A stretch of 64,000 nucleotides of DNA from Spirometra erinaceieuropaei (GCA_902702965.1 CACRXP010000425.1:474028-538027), one strand, 5' to 3'. Shown: positions 31,609 through 44,100, counted from the first letter of the stretch. The notes: a model not told the origin generated them from the sequence alone. Numbers and translations are program-made.

Positions 31609-31905
31609 TTGTACCGTGTATATCATCCCCCGAGGAAGATGAAGAAGAGAAAACGATTTCATGGACAAGGTTGGATTCAGACTGACGTTTCGGAAACTCT
31701 CTCGTTTCCATCATCAGAGTCGTGCGCTGACGTTTCCTGCTGGCCTTGATCTGTTCAGCCTTGCCGTCTGCCTCGTATTATAACCGTGCCCGGCGCATGT
31801 TTGTTGACTAGCCTGCTTTTCGTTGGCTGATTGTCGCCTGGTTCTGGTCCATGAAATCGCTTACTCATCTTCGTCTTCCTCGGAGGATGATATACACGGT
31901 AATAT
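31609..31905 (-). mobile_element. Short foldback element carrying a hammerhead ribozyme
   Basis: The ends are inverted repeats of about 65 bp. The left end reads TACCGTGTATATCATCC, CGAGGAAGATGAAG and CGATTTCATGGAC, and the right end is their complement (31839-31905). The 297 bp unit has no coding frame. On the minus strand it carries a complete hammerhead core (31684-31734). The order of head, ribozyme and CT-rich tail is shared by weaker copies near 46.1 and 51.3 kb. It could be a non-autonomous Penelope terminal repeat or a retrozyme-like element. Confidence 0.75.
31684..31734 (-). ncRNA. Hammerhead ribozyme (type I-like, open stem III)
   Basis: Read 5' to 3' on the minus strand: ACGTC, an 11-base stem I region (AG...CT closing), CTGATGA, one T, stem II GGAAAC/GTTTCC with loop GAGAGA, then GAAACGT. 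The GTC triplet (31731-31729) is the expected cleavage site. ACGT before it pairs with ACGT after GAAA to give a four-pair stem III. Oddities are an unpaired T between CTGATGA and stem II and only two evident pairs in stem I. Three diverged copies elsewhere preserve the fold. Self-cleavage would release unit-length RNA. Confidence 0.75.
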
Positions 31906-32590
31906 ATCTGGACCTCGGATCTTCACGCATATTACTTTTTTGTACGTATTGATTACTTGGAGAATTTTACGTGTTGCTTTTCTTGAGAGAAAAAACTGCA
32001 CTCATTTGCAGTCAGGACTCGTATTTTGCCTGAGCTTATTAATATAAAAAGATGTCATGTTGGGCACTTTGCTTTGTCCTCCGTGTGTTTTCCCTAAAAC
32101 AAGCATCGACTGTGACCAGAATAATTCAGCCTTTTGCATCTAACGAAGGCTAAAAAAGAACACTTCTCTATTGACGGTGTAAGACCAGTTTTAGGCTGTA
32201 TACATACCTCAGAATGAATCAGAAAGGCAAAATTTAAACAAAAAAAACAAGTTTACGAGGGGGCGAACAACATGCTGCATTTTGCCACGTCAGCGGCAAC
32301 CTTCTAGTGTCCATGCTTAACCCACATACACTGGAGATTTCGGAAGACATGATAAAAATTTTACTAATTTTTTTTCCAAATGTCACCGCGTTTAGTCAGA
32401 ATCCACAAGTATCGCCTTGCCTAGGTGCCCCTTGTACACTCACAGTCGAGAACGGCAAAATATAAAAGCATTCACTTGGTGCATTACTCATGCATTAAGT
32501 GGGCAATCATCAGCATCAGATTTTAATGAATTGAAAGGCAAGATAGGTGCATTTCAACGTTGGACCACGCAGATCACTAATTAAACAAGG
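31906..32590. other. Intergenic, nothing recognised
   Basis: No supported feature. Confidence 0.4.
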
Positions 32591-33090
32591 CTAACCCTTA
32601 AAGCGGGAAAGTATTTCTAACCACATTGGTACCGTCAGCCAGAATACATTTTGACAGGTTTTTGCATCAAAGGTATGGTTTACGGCCGGGATTGTTTACC
32701 TTGGGAAGAATTTGTGTCAAGCAAAAAGAGCTTAACATCTAGGAACTCTGTGGTATCAAGAATTTCGATCCTCCATATTGTCCTCACTTAAAACGGGACA
32801 CTAATTTTGCCATTTAATACTAATAGTAAGTGAATTAAATGCCCCTACATGGGCATTGTCGAAAAGTTATTGCATTGTCGTACTTTTACTCCGATGACTA
32901 CCTTAAAGCATCTTAACCGCCTCTACGCGACAGCCACCGCGAGCTCTTTTCATTTCTTTCTCTGGCACGTACAAAGGTGCATTAGTTAATTTCTTTTAAG
33001 ACGACTGCTCCCCGCAGTAAGTAACGCCGGCAACAAACCATACCCTTGCCACATTCCTTATTAATACTCTTTTCATAGACATCTATGGCT
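32591..33090 (+). repeat. Dispersed repeat family D, copy 2
   Basis: Direct-orientation match to 385-830, with extra left sequence (TTTCTAACCACATTGG) that also matches the copy near 34010. Confidence 0.65.
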
Positions 33091-34000
33091 TAAAAGATTT
33101 TATCACTGAAAAACGAGGATGTCAGTCGATGTTAGGGAATATTGTAGTGGTACGAACTCTTGAGACAAATACATGACCCACTACTCACACATGCACCAAT
33201 GTCATTTGCAAGCTTAGCTGAAAATTATTATTTATTGCATTAATTCAGGAGCCCAAAAGGCTTCCTTGTGAAGCATGGAGTATGCTAATTTGCTTAGGGG
33301 AGATGAATAACATGTCTCGAAACGCCATCTGTACTCTAAGCTACTAATATTCATCTTTAACCCATCAAGCATTACATTCGATGACTATTGTAAGAGCGTC
33401 CTAACGCACTAAAAATTGACTTATGCTCGTATTTCCTAAGACGTGTAGGCTTCTAAATTACAATAAGGACGGGCTAGAGTTTCATTAAAAACCCGCCATG
33501 CTATCAGGTATTAATTGACTTAGAATTACGTCGTCTGAGGCAGTACTTTCCACCCGAAATTGCCTCGAAAATTGTCGGCAAGTGTTTCACCAGCTTCAGT
33601 GAATATTCTGCTAAATATGACACCCCGCAGAATTTGCAACTGGTATCTGACAGCGAAAAACCGGAAGGCTAGCAAATGTCTTCGCAGAGCGTACTACCTT
33701 CGAAGGTTTGACCTCACAAATCAAGGAACTCCATTCTGTTTTTTATTTACCTTTCGGAATTCAGACAGGTCAGTGACAGAAAACCATGCCAATTTCGCAG
33801 TGGTTTACCCCTTATTTTGCACCCAGGTAAAAATATAGGGGATTGATAGACTTATAAATATACTGGCAAACGTGAAAAAAATGAATATTCTGGAATTGCA
33901 CCATCGTAGATGTGAAAAACAGACTTGCCCTTTTGCTTAGTCTGACATTCTGTTTACCAGTCTGTTATTTCCTCTTAACTCCTCATAATGTTTTGGGACG
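33091..34000. other. Intergenic, nothing recognised
   Basis: The 92-codon frame at 33560-33838 has no recognisable domain. Confidence 0.35.
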
Positions 34001-34004
34001 ATCA

Positions 34005-34120
34005 TTGTGCCGTTTCTAAACACATTGATACTGTCAGTCAGAATGAATTTTTAACAAGTTTCTACGTTTTCTATGATTGGATATACTCTTTCTTAAGTAT
34101 TGGGAGGAACATAAAAGACA
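34005..34120 (+). repeat. Dispersed repeat family D, short copy 3
   Basis: TTTCTAAACACATTGATACTG and GTCAGTCAGAATGAATTTT match 32610-32660 in order. Confidence 0.6.
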
Positions 34121-35514
34121 AAACGCACAGCTCTGTTCACGTTCTGAATTGCAGATTATCATGCAACATGTAACGTTCACAAGCTCCATAGCTGTAAAAT
34201 TTGATGTGAGACTTTGTATGCATTAACTGACCATGGAGGGTTTTTTTACTAAAAAGGTTAATTTACAATGGCCTTAAACTACACTACTGACTGAAAGGCG
34301 AATAGTTGAGTCCTGTGTACTTTTGAAAAAGAAAGACAGGGTCCGTGAGTGCCCCGGAACCAGTCGTTTATTTTTTTTATTTCTCACAATCGCACAAACG
34401 TTTTTCACCATAGACGACGGTGAAAACGAAGCAAGCCCATTGGGGAGTTCAGCCGATAGACGTTGTTATACCATGAAGACCAAGGATTCATTAAACTCCG
34501 GCGGCAATACAATGTAACGTGCTGCATTTCATGCCTAAACTGTCGCTGCATTTGCATATAACAGACTAAAGAAAAACCTGGGATCAGACACGCATGGACA
34601 CTAAAGGGTCATGCGACCGGGGCCCACTACTTATCTCAGGTAGTTGCCCTCTTCTCCCCGAACATATTACGCGTTCAAGTTCACTGAGATAAAGATAAAT
34701 ATAAAGCGGAGATAAAGATTTTAACCGACAGCACTCATAGTTTTGACTCGATCGAAGTCTGGCTTTCTGATGAAAACTGAAATAGTCGCCCACTAGCCTG
34801 TCTGCTAGGAAGATAGTGTTTCACAGTCGCCGTCAAACTTACGATGAGGAGCGATGATTGGCTAAACTATCCTCTTTGTAGGTACTGCTCCTCTCGCCTA
34901 GACCGATAATGGACTTCTGTGTGAATTGGAAAGACCAGACAGATAAACAAGCGGTTCTGGTGATCGACTCAATGCCTTCTTCCCTCCTCAATCTAAGTTA
35001 TAGGGACTCCCGAATCAACCATTTAAATGACGCTCACTCACAAGAAAGGTAGATCAGCATACTGAAATAGTAAACGAATTCGAATGAACGATCGGCTGGG
35101 CGATTCAAACTCGCAGGAAACACCTGCCGCCTACACCATTTCCCCCCGCATGTGTTTTAAAGCAGTTTATTTTCGAGCTTTTGGATTTCGTCGAGTCTTT
35201 AAAAACTTGCATATATTTGGAGGGACGTTAGGTGCTTTAAGGCTCTCTGTCGTATAGCGACAATTTCTCCATTGAAGAACGGCATGCAGATAAACGCATG
35301 AAGCATCGTTAAAGGCTGCCCGACAGGTGCCAAACAAACAAGAATGACTAGCGCTGAGGTTGAAAGATCTACGAGGATAGAATATGATCCAAATTTAAAA
35401 CAGGTTGGCATTTGATTGAGCAATTTATATTGCATAAATTAAACTTGGTAAAAACTACTTAGACAATGTACAATTCCAGGCGAATTATCGAGGAGAATAG
35501 GCATTTCGAAGACA
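34121..35514. other. Intergenic, nothing recognised
   Basis: No supported gene or repeat. Confidence 0.35.
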
Positions 35515-35815
35515 AATTAACGAGCATACGTTTGTTTTCGATAAATTCTTCTCAGGCCACTACAATTATAAGGGGACGGGATGCAGTCGAACATGTCGGT
35601 GATTGGAAAATCGATAAAAGTCAGCTTTAAAACACAGACGGGCGAAAGCGGAAGGGCGATGAAAGTTGCACGCTGTAAGTAAATCTATGACCACAGTAAG
35701 CGCGGAGCCTGAACGAGGTTCTTACGGACGCATGCGGTCGGTTTTCGTAACCTGATTGCGGCCGCTTCTGCTCTTGCCAACAGACGCTGGTTCAGTAGCT
35801 TAGGATAGCTCGTCT
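35515..35815 (-). pseudogene. Penelope-like PLE-1, 3' end fragment (copy C)
   Basis: It aligns with the last 300 bp of the element at 27095. The GIY-YIG tail (NQRLLARAEAAAIRLRKP-like residues) is followed by the GCGGAGCCTGAACGAGG segment and the terminal GATAAATTCTTCTCAGGCC. It is truncated just upstream of the tail, so only the element's end is left. Confidence 0.8.
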
Positions 35816-36427
35816 TCTGAATAATGCTAACGGAATGTTCGCAGCTCTTAATTATGCATTTGTTTTCTTTCTATATCGCGCTTACTTCCGAGGAAATTAT
35901 GTTCTCCTCACTGCAAGCTTTCGAAAAAGCAGTTTGGATGTGGAATACCGTATTTTAAAACGGGACGTTCTCTTAACTCTTCTACGCGCTTACAGTTTAC
36001 TTGCTATGGTAATACAAAAATACAACAATAAAATTGGTTCACGCTATGAACTTTTTGAGAAACGTTAGCAAACCTGAGGGTAGCGGGGCACATGATCCAC
36101 ATTTTCAGCTTTTATAAATCGTGCATAATGGCTTTTAAAACCCAACAATGTTCTATATTCGAGTATAAAGTTCATTGAAGACGTAATTTGCAAAAAATGA
36201 ATTCGTGGAATTGATTTTTTGCACTGCTTCGAAAATATGCGATTTGGGTTCTGCACATGTTAGAACTTTTTGACAAATACATGCAAGTTCAGTTAACCCC
36301 TTTACATTTTTAACTAATCTAAGCACCTGAACGGATGCTCAACGAAAAGAAAGGTGCCAAATTCAATGTAAAATAGCTTTGCGACACCTTATTTTGTCTC
36401 ATTGAATAAATTGATTGCGTTTCACAA

Positions 36428-37520
36428 ATGGATTTAATCCTGGTAAGGGGACTAAGATGGGAACGAAGGAGCACAATAAGGACCAAACTGACGTCTTCGA
36501 AACTGAAGAAGCAACGTCTCCTTAGTGAAGAAAAATTCGGATCTCTTAAGCCCGGTGACACAAGGTCTCCAAGGTTATGTCGATTGCCAAGGATGAATAA
36601 ACCCGATCTTCCTATGTGGCCCACCTTGGACGTGGGCGAAATGCTCGATCACACTATTTCTGGTCGAGACACTATGCAAAGTAGCTTCAACAGTCTACGA
36701 AACATTTTTTTCATTAATAAATTCCATAGGAAATGCGAATCTCATTGGGAAAATGATGACGTATTTAGATATTTCGTTCTTGTTCACCAGTAGTTCCCTC
36801 ATGAAAAAATTGGACTATCTTTGTGGCGGAATCGTTAAGCAGAATTTCCCAGCTGACCTGTCAGTTTTGTTCCTTATGGAGCTGGCCCTTTGCTGTACAC
36901 TGTTCAGTTCAGATTCGACGGTTAATATTACCGCCAGATCGATGGTGTAACGACAGCATCACCCCCAGCGTTAACCACTGCCACAGAAAGTGATAAGGAG
37001 GATCGCATTCCATTTTTGAACGTCCTGCCTACTAGAACGCCTGATGAAACAACCTGTTAAGTTTATTTCACTAGAATCCACAGTTAGGACAACATAAAAC
37101 CTTCTTCGCCCTTGTCAAAAAAGGAAGTTTAGTTCTTTAATCAATTAACCGAGCCAGGACAATATGCTCTCCGGATGCCGGAGAACGAACCTCGCCTCCC
37201 GTGAAACACTGCTCGAAAATAACTCTCCTCCACATGGAAGAACGTCCAAAAAAACCAATGTGTCGACGACTGAAGAGATGGAGCCATTCCTCACACCATC
37301 GTTTCGAGGGAGTCCGCCCAGTAGACTCCTACCACTTCGTCTGAATTCCCTCATTGTGCACACGTACTCAGCGGCTAGGAGAAAATTAGTTTTCGTAAAC
37401 AATGTTCTCCGCCGCCTCGAAGGCAAGCATGCGCTCTTCTCTCAGACCTCTTCAAGAGGTCTTTAAGCCTTCACTTTCTGCTGTGGGATAGGAGCTCCAT
37501 CTTGCTTAGACAAATCAAGG
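36428..37520 (+). pseudogene. Penelope-like PLE-1, RT and connector (copy D)
   Basis: This copy reaches further upstream into the RT than any other here. It contains GSLKPGDTRSPRLCRLPRMNK and a KPDLP..P..D block, then TYLDISFLFT..SLMKKLDYL and ELALCCT, then YYRQIDGV at about 36935. The catalytic YVDD region that should follow is missing. Sequence jumps to RIPFLNVL, then continues with connector residues (TEEMEPFLTPSFRGSP) and a broken endonuclease opening. It also carries an in-frame stop before YYRQIDGV. It is inactive, with an internal deletion. Confidence 0.8.
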
Positions 37521-38050
37521 CATGACTAAGTCCATCTTCAGCGAAATCCTGACTCACCGACTTAACGGCAGCTACCGCCTAAACACCAACTAGACGTTTT
37601 GAGTCAGCTAAGATGCTAACCAGAAACTCCTGTTCTCTGCGCCAACGAATAGTTTAGACGGCAAATGAAGTGGATAAATGACTGGCCAACGCAAGCTTAT
37701 GCTCGCAGAACGCGTTTAATCCGACTCTCCACGTAATCTGACCCAAGCTGAGCCCCATGCACTCTTGCCCGCAGCCTACTACACGGCAGTTTAACCGTCA
37801 GTCCCGAGGACGTCTGTCGTGATGGAAAGCTGGCGCGAGAGTTCTCAATGGTCGACAGCACGAAGATTTCCAAATCGCTAGTCAGGGAAGACAGATTATG
37901 CTGGAAAAGCTTTACTCTTATGAAAGAGTGTATAGGAGACCCTGGCAGGGCTGGCGCAAGCTGTATCTTCAGGCCAGTTGTGTGTGTGCAAGTGTCCGCA
38001 GTTGAGGTTCTTGGCCTCCGGCGCGTGTGGGCGCCTCCGCCCTGTCTGGC
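37521..38050. other. Intergenic, nothing recognised
   Basis: May include eroded PLE-1 endonuclease sequence at its left edge. Otherwise nothing is supported. Confidence 0.35.
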
Positions 38051-38225
38051 TTGTGCCCGCCTGTAGCCAATCAGTGAAGGAGCAGCGTTGATTGGCTTCG
38101 AGTCACCGCGAGGCTAGTGGCAAGTCTCGCGCGACCCCAGCGGCGAATCAGCAGGGCGCACGAGGCGAACAGAAGAGCAGCGCAACAAACCGGCGGCGAT
38201 CAAGGGGGCGGACTGTTACATTCCC
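38040..38225 (+). promoter_or_regulatory. CCAAT/GC-box cluster
   Basis: CCAATCAG at 38068 and its inverse GATTGGCT at 38090, then GGGGGCGGAC near 38205, all in GC-rich DNA. The combination looks like a TATA-less promoter, but a family R repeat starts immediately after it. It may therefore be the outer flank of that repeat and not a host promoter. Confidence 0.3.
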
Positions 38226-38525
38226 AACGTGCGCCCCACAACATGGCGGGCACAGGGACGGTGACTTGCACGTGACAGTAGACATACGCCGTATCTATCT
38301 CACTCTTCCCCTCACCTTCCTGGGCTCGATGTCAAGACAGAGTCAAGGAGGCCGGAGGCAGGGGAGAGGACAAGTGACTTGCGTGACGTGAGCCTACATC
38401 TAGGCGTGTAGCCATGCCCTCCCATCCTTTGTGGTTGCGCAGCTCGATAACGCGTGACGGGTTCTGATCTAGCCCTCGTATTGATCAATCGGATCTAACG
38501 CGTGGTCTGTTATCGGGGACACACT
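38220..38525 (+). mobile_element. Dispersed repeat family R, internally shortened copy
   Basis: GGCACAGGGACGGTGACTTGC at 38248 and the CACTCTTCCCCTCACC block are followed by a jump to the family's 3' end (GATAACGCGTGACGG, TTGATCAATCGGATCTAACGC, GGACACACTT). The middle CCCCCTGG part is missing. Confidence 0.65.
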
Positions 38526-39584
38526 TCACGATACAGGTACGGACCACAACCTTGCCCTGTCACCTGACAGAACTAGGTCCTCCTCTTTGTTTTGACCAAT
38601 CCTTTCACCAGCTTTCCCAACTGACTGTTTTTTCCGTTTCACTGCCCTGCTGTGACCTTTATGACATCCATTTCCTAAATTCATCCTCTTCACTTTTTAC
38701 TCGGGCATTATGGTTAAATATTTTCTCTATTTCAATACACAGCTAAGAATTGCCGCAGTGTTTCGTGAGTCAGCGCATAGGGCTATTGCAATTACGGTGC
38801 TTACTCTCACTCCTCATCGAAATTTGTATTTAACGTTCCCTGTTGACCGGAGGTTTTATTTTATTTTTTTACTCTTAAATGTGGACTGTATAAATCAAAC
38901 CCCTTCCGGTTTCCGACATGCCAGACCAACAGACCTCAAGTCTCTACTATTTTCACCGTCGGAAGTTTGTGTGTTGCACATAGAGGCATGCAGATTTCTC
39001 CCATTTTCTAAAATAAACACATTCGTAATGTCAACGAACCTTTCCCCCCATTTTTAAGACCTACTTGTTTTGGGCAAATCAGAAAGTGAAAAAGAAATTT
39101 CTGCCTAATTTAGGCTATGAGAAATTTGGCTCCATTGGCAGTTTGCTGCACAATATACGCGAAACGCCAAAGTCATGTGTGCAGCGTTCATCATTAGGGC
39201 AGCTTGAAGTTCAAAGAATCCCATAATCCGAAGGTATGACCTTCTTTTACGGACAACTCTCAGAATTTAATTGGAAATTGGTCAAAAAATTCAGAATTGA
39301 TGAAGATTTATAATTAAACTCTGACGATGCGGCAAGATTCACACTGGGACATGTTTATTGAACTGTTTTTGGAGATTGCATATACCATAGTAAGCAATTC
39401 AGGCCACCTTTCCATAAATGGATGCATTTCCATTTCAAGCCGAACGTAAAATAGAGGTTTAACCTGAATTTTTAACTGAATTTATTACTCGAGTACCTAT
39501 TTCTTAAAATGTTTCAGCAAGTCGGTAAAAGATTTGTTCGTACCAAACTTCACCGCTAACACATTGACTTTCTGCATTACTTAC
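38526..39584. other. Intergenic, nothing recognised
   Basis: The 115-codon frame at 38710-39057 has no recognisable domain. Confidence 0.35.
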
Positions 39585-39975
39585 CATACTGACGCACAGG
39601 TACTAGCCAAAAGCCCAGACACGCGTATTTTGCCGATATTCTGCCGCTGCATGACACAGCTGCGAGGGGTCCGGCTCGCCATTGGGTTCCCCAGGGCAGA
39701 TACTCCAGTTTTGAAATTTCGGCTTTTTTCAGTCTAAGCCTATAGGTTTCAAGTAGACCAATCTACTCGAAATTGACGATTACTTTATGAGAAAATAAAG
39801 AAACTGCAAAGTCATGACTGGAGTATCTGTCAGAAACCAGGCAGCCGACGTTGGGAAACCCGCTGATGAGCCGAACTCCTTGCAGTTGTATCACCCAGCG
39901 GCAGAATATCAACGAAACACGTGTCCGGGTTTCCAGCTGCTACCTGTGCTGTTAAGTATGGTATATTGTGCAACC
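39585..39975. mobile_element. Family B foldback pair
   Basis: A plus-oriented family B start (CATACTGACGCACAGGTACTAGCC, reaching CAGATACTCCAG) and an inverse copy at 39820-39970 face each other. This makes a foldback of about 390 bp with a short centre. Confidence 0.7.
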
Positions 39976-41799
39976 TGTGCATATGTTATTTGCCGCCAGT
40001 TGGTAGTTTGCTAATATTACGCGGTTATCCTGCCGAAGCTGGTGAATTTCGGCTTAAATATTCATATCAACTTTCAGACTGACCATAAAAAGCTTCATCC
40101 CGAATGATTTGCCCTAAGTTAAAACTTTAAGTTCTGACATTGGCATTTATTTCAAATAAAAAATATGGTTGTTATTAGGAGCCTTCGCCAAGCGAATTCA
40201 ACAAAGCACACTTTGCTACACTGTCCACTCAAAGACTGAAGCAAATTTTGATCATTTACGTCCTGTATAATCATCTTCCGATAGTTCTACATCACAGTTA
40301 GCACTTCGAACAAATTTCAGACCGCCAGAATTTCCCTGAAGTCACAAACGTTGTTGACTTTGGACTGTAAATGATGCTCGTCTGTTTTACATTGTGAGAG
40401 TACTTTTGCGCTTTCTTAAGGAATTCACTTCATCCTCCAGGCAAAATATGCCCGAAGTGGCCATTAAAATAGCACGCTCACGGGCAGGAAATAACCGTGC
40501 CCAAAGGAAATGATAACTGGATTCTGCATTAATGACTTCATTTACTGAGTTCTTATTAGCAGCCTCTGCAATGAAACAAACTTCGGTTGCAGTCGGCAGT
40601 TGACAGGCAGATGCTTCTTTAATAAACGTTACTTAGATGAAGAAATACTGTTTATCCTATTAATGTTCTGTAGCCGCATGCTTCCATAAATCATCCACCT
40701 TGCTCGAAATGAAGAACGCAAGAAATGACATGCCGGTAAAATCACATTTCAATCTTATACCCGGTTAGTTACTGTTTTTTGAGATTAGAACGGGCACATT
40801 TATGTGGTCGACAAAATTTGTGTGAGTCCAGCTTAGCCAGGACAGTCTATTTCCAGAGGCTTCCAAAGGTGATTATTTTCGTTCCACCACCTCATGTTTA
40901 CAAAGAACCGCCTGTTTAATGGACTCTCCAAGGAGCAAAAATAGTGGTTACGTGGTTAAAATCACCGTAATACTAAACACGTTTCAAAAGCCTTCGGTCT
41001 GTTATTTTGTTCTGCTGGGCCTTTTATTGAATCTGCCCCCTGACGGTAGGGAGAAATCAATGTGACAACCACTTTTAGCGAAGGCATACGACTAGAATCT
41101 GGCAGAACAGATTTATCCGTCAAAATTTCGCCACGTTTTTCGCTTGCTACCCTTTCCCGCGATCTTATTTGTTTGTTACATGAGTAGGATATGCAGAAAT
41201 ACGAAGTAACACTGGAGTGGGAATGATTTACTGAAATTAATTATGGAACACATAAACTCGGACTCAGCCTCTTGATCGCGCTTAAGTCCGCACTGATGGA
41301 GATAAAAAGTAATAGCTGGAAACGCGTAGTTAGACGCAAGGCTTCAAGAACGGATAAAAATAACAGGTCCCCGCCCTTTTGGACAGTTGATTGAGAACGC
41401 TGAAAGCCGCAAAATGCTTATGGATATTTTGAAAACATTCGCCAAAATATTTGCGACAGTTTTACTGAAGAAAAGTTCTCATGGGGCCCAGGAAATGGTA
41501 ACTTGATGATTGAATTTGCTTATTCTTGCCCAATTCATTAGTCAGTGACCGGCCTCTTGACAAGTGCTTCATGGAAACTTTTCTCCTGTGAGGTCCGTAT
41601 CCGCGAAGTCCGAGCAAAGACCAGTTCATCTTAGACAACCACATCTAGATCAGTGGATCACCTAGTGTGTAAGTCTGCAGACAAGGATGGGGAACCTTGC
41701 GAGGTCATTTATGGCATGCTAGTCGTTATCAGTCAGCCGCTCACAAGTATCGGGTCAGAAACACCTCAGGTTGAACTCAGCCACTGGTTCCGCGATCTG
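39976..41799. other. Intergenic, nothing recognised
   Basis: No supported gene. Sequence is AT-rich and frames are short. Confidence 0.35.
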
Positions 41800-43460
41800 A
41801 AATGAAGTCTGACCAACGTACTCATTACCCAACGTCAATACTTGCTGCCGCATTTGCAGGTATGCTCATAAATCATGGCATTAAACGCAAGGCACCGATG
41901 GTGTTTGAAACAGCTAACTTTAGGAGAAATGTTGAAGCTCTTCGGCATGGGTTAAGTTTTGGTTGGTGTCGAGCAAATAAACCTGGAAAGAGCCATTTCA
42001 GTTTCTGTCGGAAGTTCACGATAAGTGACACGGACGAGATTGTAACGTTGCTCCCTTAGCCAACTAGTCACAAAAAAGATGCACACGTCTCCGCCCATGT
42101 AATCTGGGCAGGGCGAAGTGCGTCATTTCACTTTTTAGACATTAAGCATCACTTGACTAAGTGGCCTCAAAGGCGCATGTTGGTTTTTGAGGCAATGTCC
42201 AGGAATAGACTTGAGGGCTACGTTAGGGATCCCAAAGCGGCGCATTAAGCTCACTTATGGGGAGGATGTTTTTAAGAAACCACTTAATCGTCGCGGAGTT
42301 AAAACGCTGCCAAAATGTGGTCCAGCTTGTTAGAGACTTGTCAATGGGAATAGACGTCAATCGCTTAGCAGTCAGCCACTTTCGCAGTACCAGAGTTGAA
42401 CCTGGCTTAGCAATCTTAAAAGACGCGACCACTGTTGGAGGCTCAGTGAGGCAGAAGTTGACTCGATGACCAATGCGATCACACGATCCTTATCAGAGAC
42501 TGCAAGAAAGTGAGTTTACTTTTACAGTCTGATCTCGCCAAATGTTTACAAAATGCCAACATAAGTTATAACAGCAGGGAATGAAGGAGGGCGTGTTGGT
42601 AAATTTACTGCTTTTAACAGCAGGTTTAAACAGTGCAACTGAGCACTTTTTGTGAATGCATGCGGACTGTTCTTTTATAAGAACTGGCTGTCAATGCGGC
42701 TTCAATCTAAACCGAAAATAGTCAGTGCTTGGCTGATTTTTTAAGAGAGCTTTATTAAACTGTGGGGGGACTTTACTACTTTTTGAACGGATGCAGTAAT
42801 GGACAGGTGCTAACAGCATTTATTGCCTATCTGAGAGATGGGACAGTCCTTTAGCTTTGTACGAAATGATAGTTAAAGAGTTAACCGAATCTAGGCTTTT
42901 GTGGAACATTCGTACTATATTGGTATGTTGCACTTTCCTGTACGTATGCGAGATGACCCTCAGTAAGGCCACATCTTCCCGGTCTGCGGAAAGGTGAATA
43001 ATAGTTGGAACATTGTTACCGACCATTTCTGCCGTCCGTTCTAAAACAAAGTGAGAACAGGGACGGTGACCTGCGCGTGAGTTAATTTAAAATGATGGGC
43101 AACTTACGATGCATCTACCACACTCTCCCCTGCTTCTCCACCTCGGCCCAACGTCAAGACAGGGTCAAGAAGACCGGGAGAGGGAAAGGACACAAGTGGT
43201 TGACACGGCGAAAACCCGCACCCAGGTCTACCACCACATCCCCTGTTACACAACGTGCAGTACGTGACCTAACTCATACAACTGGATGATAGAAACTGAT
43301 ATGGAAGTCTTCAGACAATTTAAACGTTGCGCACTTTGCTCCCTCGCCCAATCCTTTCATGTACATGCCCTTTTCTTGCGTGGAAAACCTGTCCACGTAA
43401 TGCTATCAAACAAAATGTCCACAACTCTGAGCGAAAACAAACGTTGCGGTTTTTGGGGTA
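41800..43460 (-). repeat. Long repeat complex C, right locus, main part
   Basis: Inverse of 20490-22480 (see that entry). It lacks the family B unit present in the left locus at 22039-22282 and so provides its empty site. It includes a family R fragment at 43030-43250 (plus). Confidence 0.75.
43030..43250 (+). mobile_element. Family R fragment within complex C
   Basis: GAACAGGGACGGTGACCTGC at 43050, CATCTACCACACTCTCCCC and GTCAAGACAGGGTCAAGAAG in family order. Confidence 0.7.
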
Positions 43461-43559
43461 TTCCCTATGCTAATACCTGTCCTGGACTTTGGTTGTGCAT
43501 TTGGGCGTGTTTTTCTTTAAGAGGAGAGTTAATTACTCTTAAGAATTCTACTGAACAGA

Positions 43560-44100
43560 GCTTGCCACACTTAAAAGTTGATTTGTTGTCTGTTGCTGAC
43601 CGTGGAAATCGACTTGCTGGTACACAGGTTATTTGTAGAGAACCAGACCTTTGTCAATTTTTTTAAATTCAGATAAACAAATCTGTGCGATTTGGTGCCC
43701 TAAATTGCAGTAATAACGCACACAGGAGATACTTAGATTAATTGGGTCGAAATTGTTTTACCATTTGGAAAACTCTATAGGTTGATACAAAAATGACTAT
43801 CGACGAACAGTCATTATCGGTTTGAGCATACCGAACATTACTTTTCGTGCGGTCCACTTTCTGCATATGCGTAATTTTGGAAATAGAACAGACAGAACAT
43901 TAACAGTTTTAGCCAAATACCGGTAGATATATGGTCACTGTGTTGTACATTCGTACTCATAAAACAAAGCCTAAAATTGAGTGGAGATAACAAAAACGGT
44001 TGTAATTTAAATAGTAAGGCATGTTCTTCCGTCTGCGGTAGAAAAATATCGGTTTTTTTCAGCAGTCTGAAAGAAACGGCCAAAAGTGTCAAATTTTATA
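43560..44100 (-). repeat. Long repeat complex C, right locus, second part
   Basis: Inverse of 22920-23470, and in part of 20960-21225. A conserved GACTGTTCGTCGATAGTCAT hairpin-like block occurs on the minus strand near 43793-43813. Confidence 0.7.

Noticed and set aside
39860..39890. GCTGATGAGCCGAAC in family B as a hammerhead core
   Set aside because: GAAA is absent (CCGAAC) and there is no stem II; other family B copies do not preserve the word.
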